Positions 31,928 to 32,876 of a stretch of 32,876 nt of DNA are shown here, piece by piece. Location of the stretch: NCBI GenBank assembly GCA_963170165.1, contig CAUJGQ010000068.1, positions 1-32,876 on the forward strand. The letters are read 5' to 3'. Within the stretch, counting starts at the first letter, position 1, and each line of letters begins with the position of its first letter. Source of the stretch: Chloroflexota bacterium. Lineage in GTDB: Bacteria; Chloroflexota; Dehalococcoidia; CAUJGQ01. The notes under the pieces are model-generated. The model saw only the letters and a list, made by a program, of their open reading frames with translations, was not told the origin of the DNA and made no database searches. Made by a program: the position numbers and the translations under genes.

Positions 31928-32876
31928 CTAACGGCTGCCAAGCCGCACTCGCGGGTCGAGCACGGCGTACGAGAGGTCAACCAGCAGATTGACCAGGATC
32001 ACCATGGCGCCGATCACCAGCGTGATGCCCTGGATCATCGGGTAGTCGCGCGAGGCGATCGACTCAATCAGCAGCCGGCCGATGCCAGGGATGGCAAAGA
32101 TGCTCTCCATGATGACAATGCCACTGATCAGGGCCGCGAGTTCCAAGCCCAGCAACGTCACCACGGGAATGAGCGCGTTCTTGAGGGCGTGGCGCAGCAC
32201 TACGGAGCGTTCGTTTAGCCCCTTCGCCCAGGCGGTGCGCGTGTAGTCCTGACGCAGCACCTCCAGCATCATCGTGCGCGTCAGCCGCATGACCGAGGCG
32301 GACAAGCGGATCCCCACCACCAATACCGGGATCATCAACTGCATCAGATGCTTGACCGGGTCCTCGCTGAACGAGTGCCAGATCAGCGGTGGGCTCCAGC
32401 GCCACCACACCGCCGGTAACACCAGTGCCAGGGTTCCCAGTGCGAAGTCAGGAATGCTTAGAAAGAACACGGCGACGGAGCGCGGTGCATAGTCCGCGAG
32501 CGAGTCCTGCCGGATGGCGGCCAGCACGCCAAAGCTGATGGCCAGGACGATGGAGATACAGATGGCGAAGAAGGCAATTTCCAGCGTTGTCGGTAGCCGC
32601 TGGAAGATGCGCGGTGCCACCGGGCGTTGATCCCACAGAGAGCGCCCGAGATCACCGGTGAGGAAACCTCGTGCGTACTGGAGATACTGCAACGGCAGCG
32701 GATCATCGATGCCTAGGCGCTTTTCGACCGCCTGACGGTCCACGTTGCGGGCACCGCCCTGCTCCGACAGCATGATGTCCACAATGTCACCGGGGATGAT
32801 GCGCACCATCACCACCACCAGCATGAGCAGCAGCAGCAGGGTGGGGATGACGCCGAGCAGCCGTTGCGCCAGGTAT
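31928..32876 (-). CDS. Peptide/nickel-type ABC transporter permease (DppB-like), N-terminus cut by window edge
   Basis: Partner permease of the DppC-like protein. The frame stays open through the right edge: the bases 32825-32875 read YLAQRLLGVIPTLLLLL, which continues into MLVVVMVRIIPGD, the normal first helix of DppB. The ATG at 32824 is therefore internal and only a few N-terminal residues are missing. Marks: RLGIDDPLPLQYLQYARG, the EAA-like loop RTAWAKGLNERSVVLRHALKN, ESIFAIPGIGRLL and the C-terminal VDLSYAVLDPRVRLG. About six membrane helices. Its product would be coexpressed with DppC. Confidence 0.94.
   Translation of the reverse strand, partial: YLAQRLLGVIPTLLLLLMLVVVMVRIIPGDIVDIMLSEQGGARNVDRQAVEKRLGIDDPLPLQYLQYARGFLTGDLGRSLWDQRPVAPRIFQRLPTTLEIAFFAICISIVLAISFGVLAAIRQDSLADYAPRSVAVFFLSIPDFALGTLALVLPAVWWRWSPPLIWHSFSEDPVKHLMQLMIPVLVVGIRLSASVMRLTRTMMLEVLRQDYTRTAWAKGLNERSVVLRHALKNALIPVVTLLGLELAALISGIVIMESIFAIPGIGRLLIESIASRDYPMIQGITLVIGAMVILVNLLVDLSYAVLDPRVRLGSR

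Overview
The window is GC-rich chromosomal DNA from a bacterium. The gene content (dapB, asd and dapA close together, rpsO followed by pnp, many small catabolic operons) and the very GC-rich codon use would fit a Chloroflexota/Thermomicrobia-like or actinobacterial genome. This placement is an inference from style and was not tested. There is no phage, transposase, CRISPR array, rRNA or tRNA that I can see.

Left part (1-10910) is an accessory catabolic region. It holds a class III aminotransferase (cut by the left edge) and, facing away from it, a berberine-bridge-type FAD oxidase. A minus-strand run follows: a/b-hydrolase-GNAT fusion, rarA, a LysR regulator and a family III CoA-transferase. 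Facing away from that run is a plus-strand operon of a second family III CoA-transferase, an enoyl-CoA hydratase-like protein and a fumarylacetoacetase-type hydrolase. Together these look like activation and breakdown of an organic acid through a CoA thioester; the substrate cannot be read from the sequence.

Middle part (10919-17679) has a large soluble hybrid histidine kinase (GAF-GAF-PAS-HisKA-HATPase-REC), a small cysteine-rich probable zinc protein, an FMN-type flavin protein, and the conserved rpsO-pnp pair. The rpsO-pnp spacer carries a long near-perfect hairpin (14803-14885). PNPase carries an Arg/Gly/Pro-rich C-terminal tail and an internal Ala/Lys-rich insert.

Right-centre part (17805-27994) contains the diaminopimelate/lysine genes dapB, asd and dapA, all on the minus strand, plus a small four-helix membrane protein. 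Between dapB and asd, on the opposite strand, sit two large secreted paralogous proteins (1068 and 973 aa). Each has a signal peptide, a propeller-like N-terminal domain, 5 or 4 fibronectin type III repeats with a fixed cysteine pair, and a Pro/Gly-rich tail. Strong inverted-repeat hairpins close each of the two genes. This pair is the most distinctive accessory content of the window.

Right end (28164-32876) has a small ABM-type monooxygenase-like protein, an unrecognised 452-aa protein with a coiled coil and a possible nuclease-like C-terminal domain, a sugar-nucleotidyltransferase with a beta-helix tail, and two permeases of a peptide-type ABC transporter, the last one cut by the right edge.
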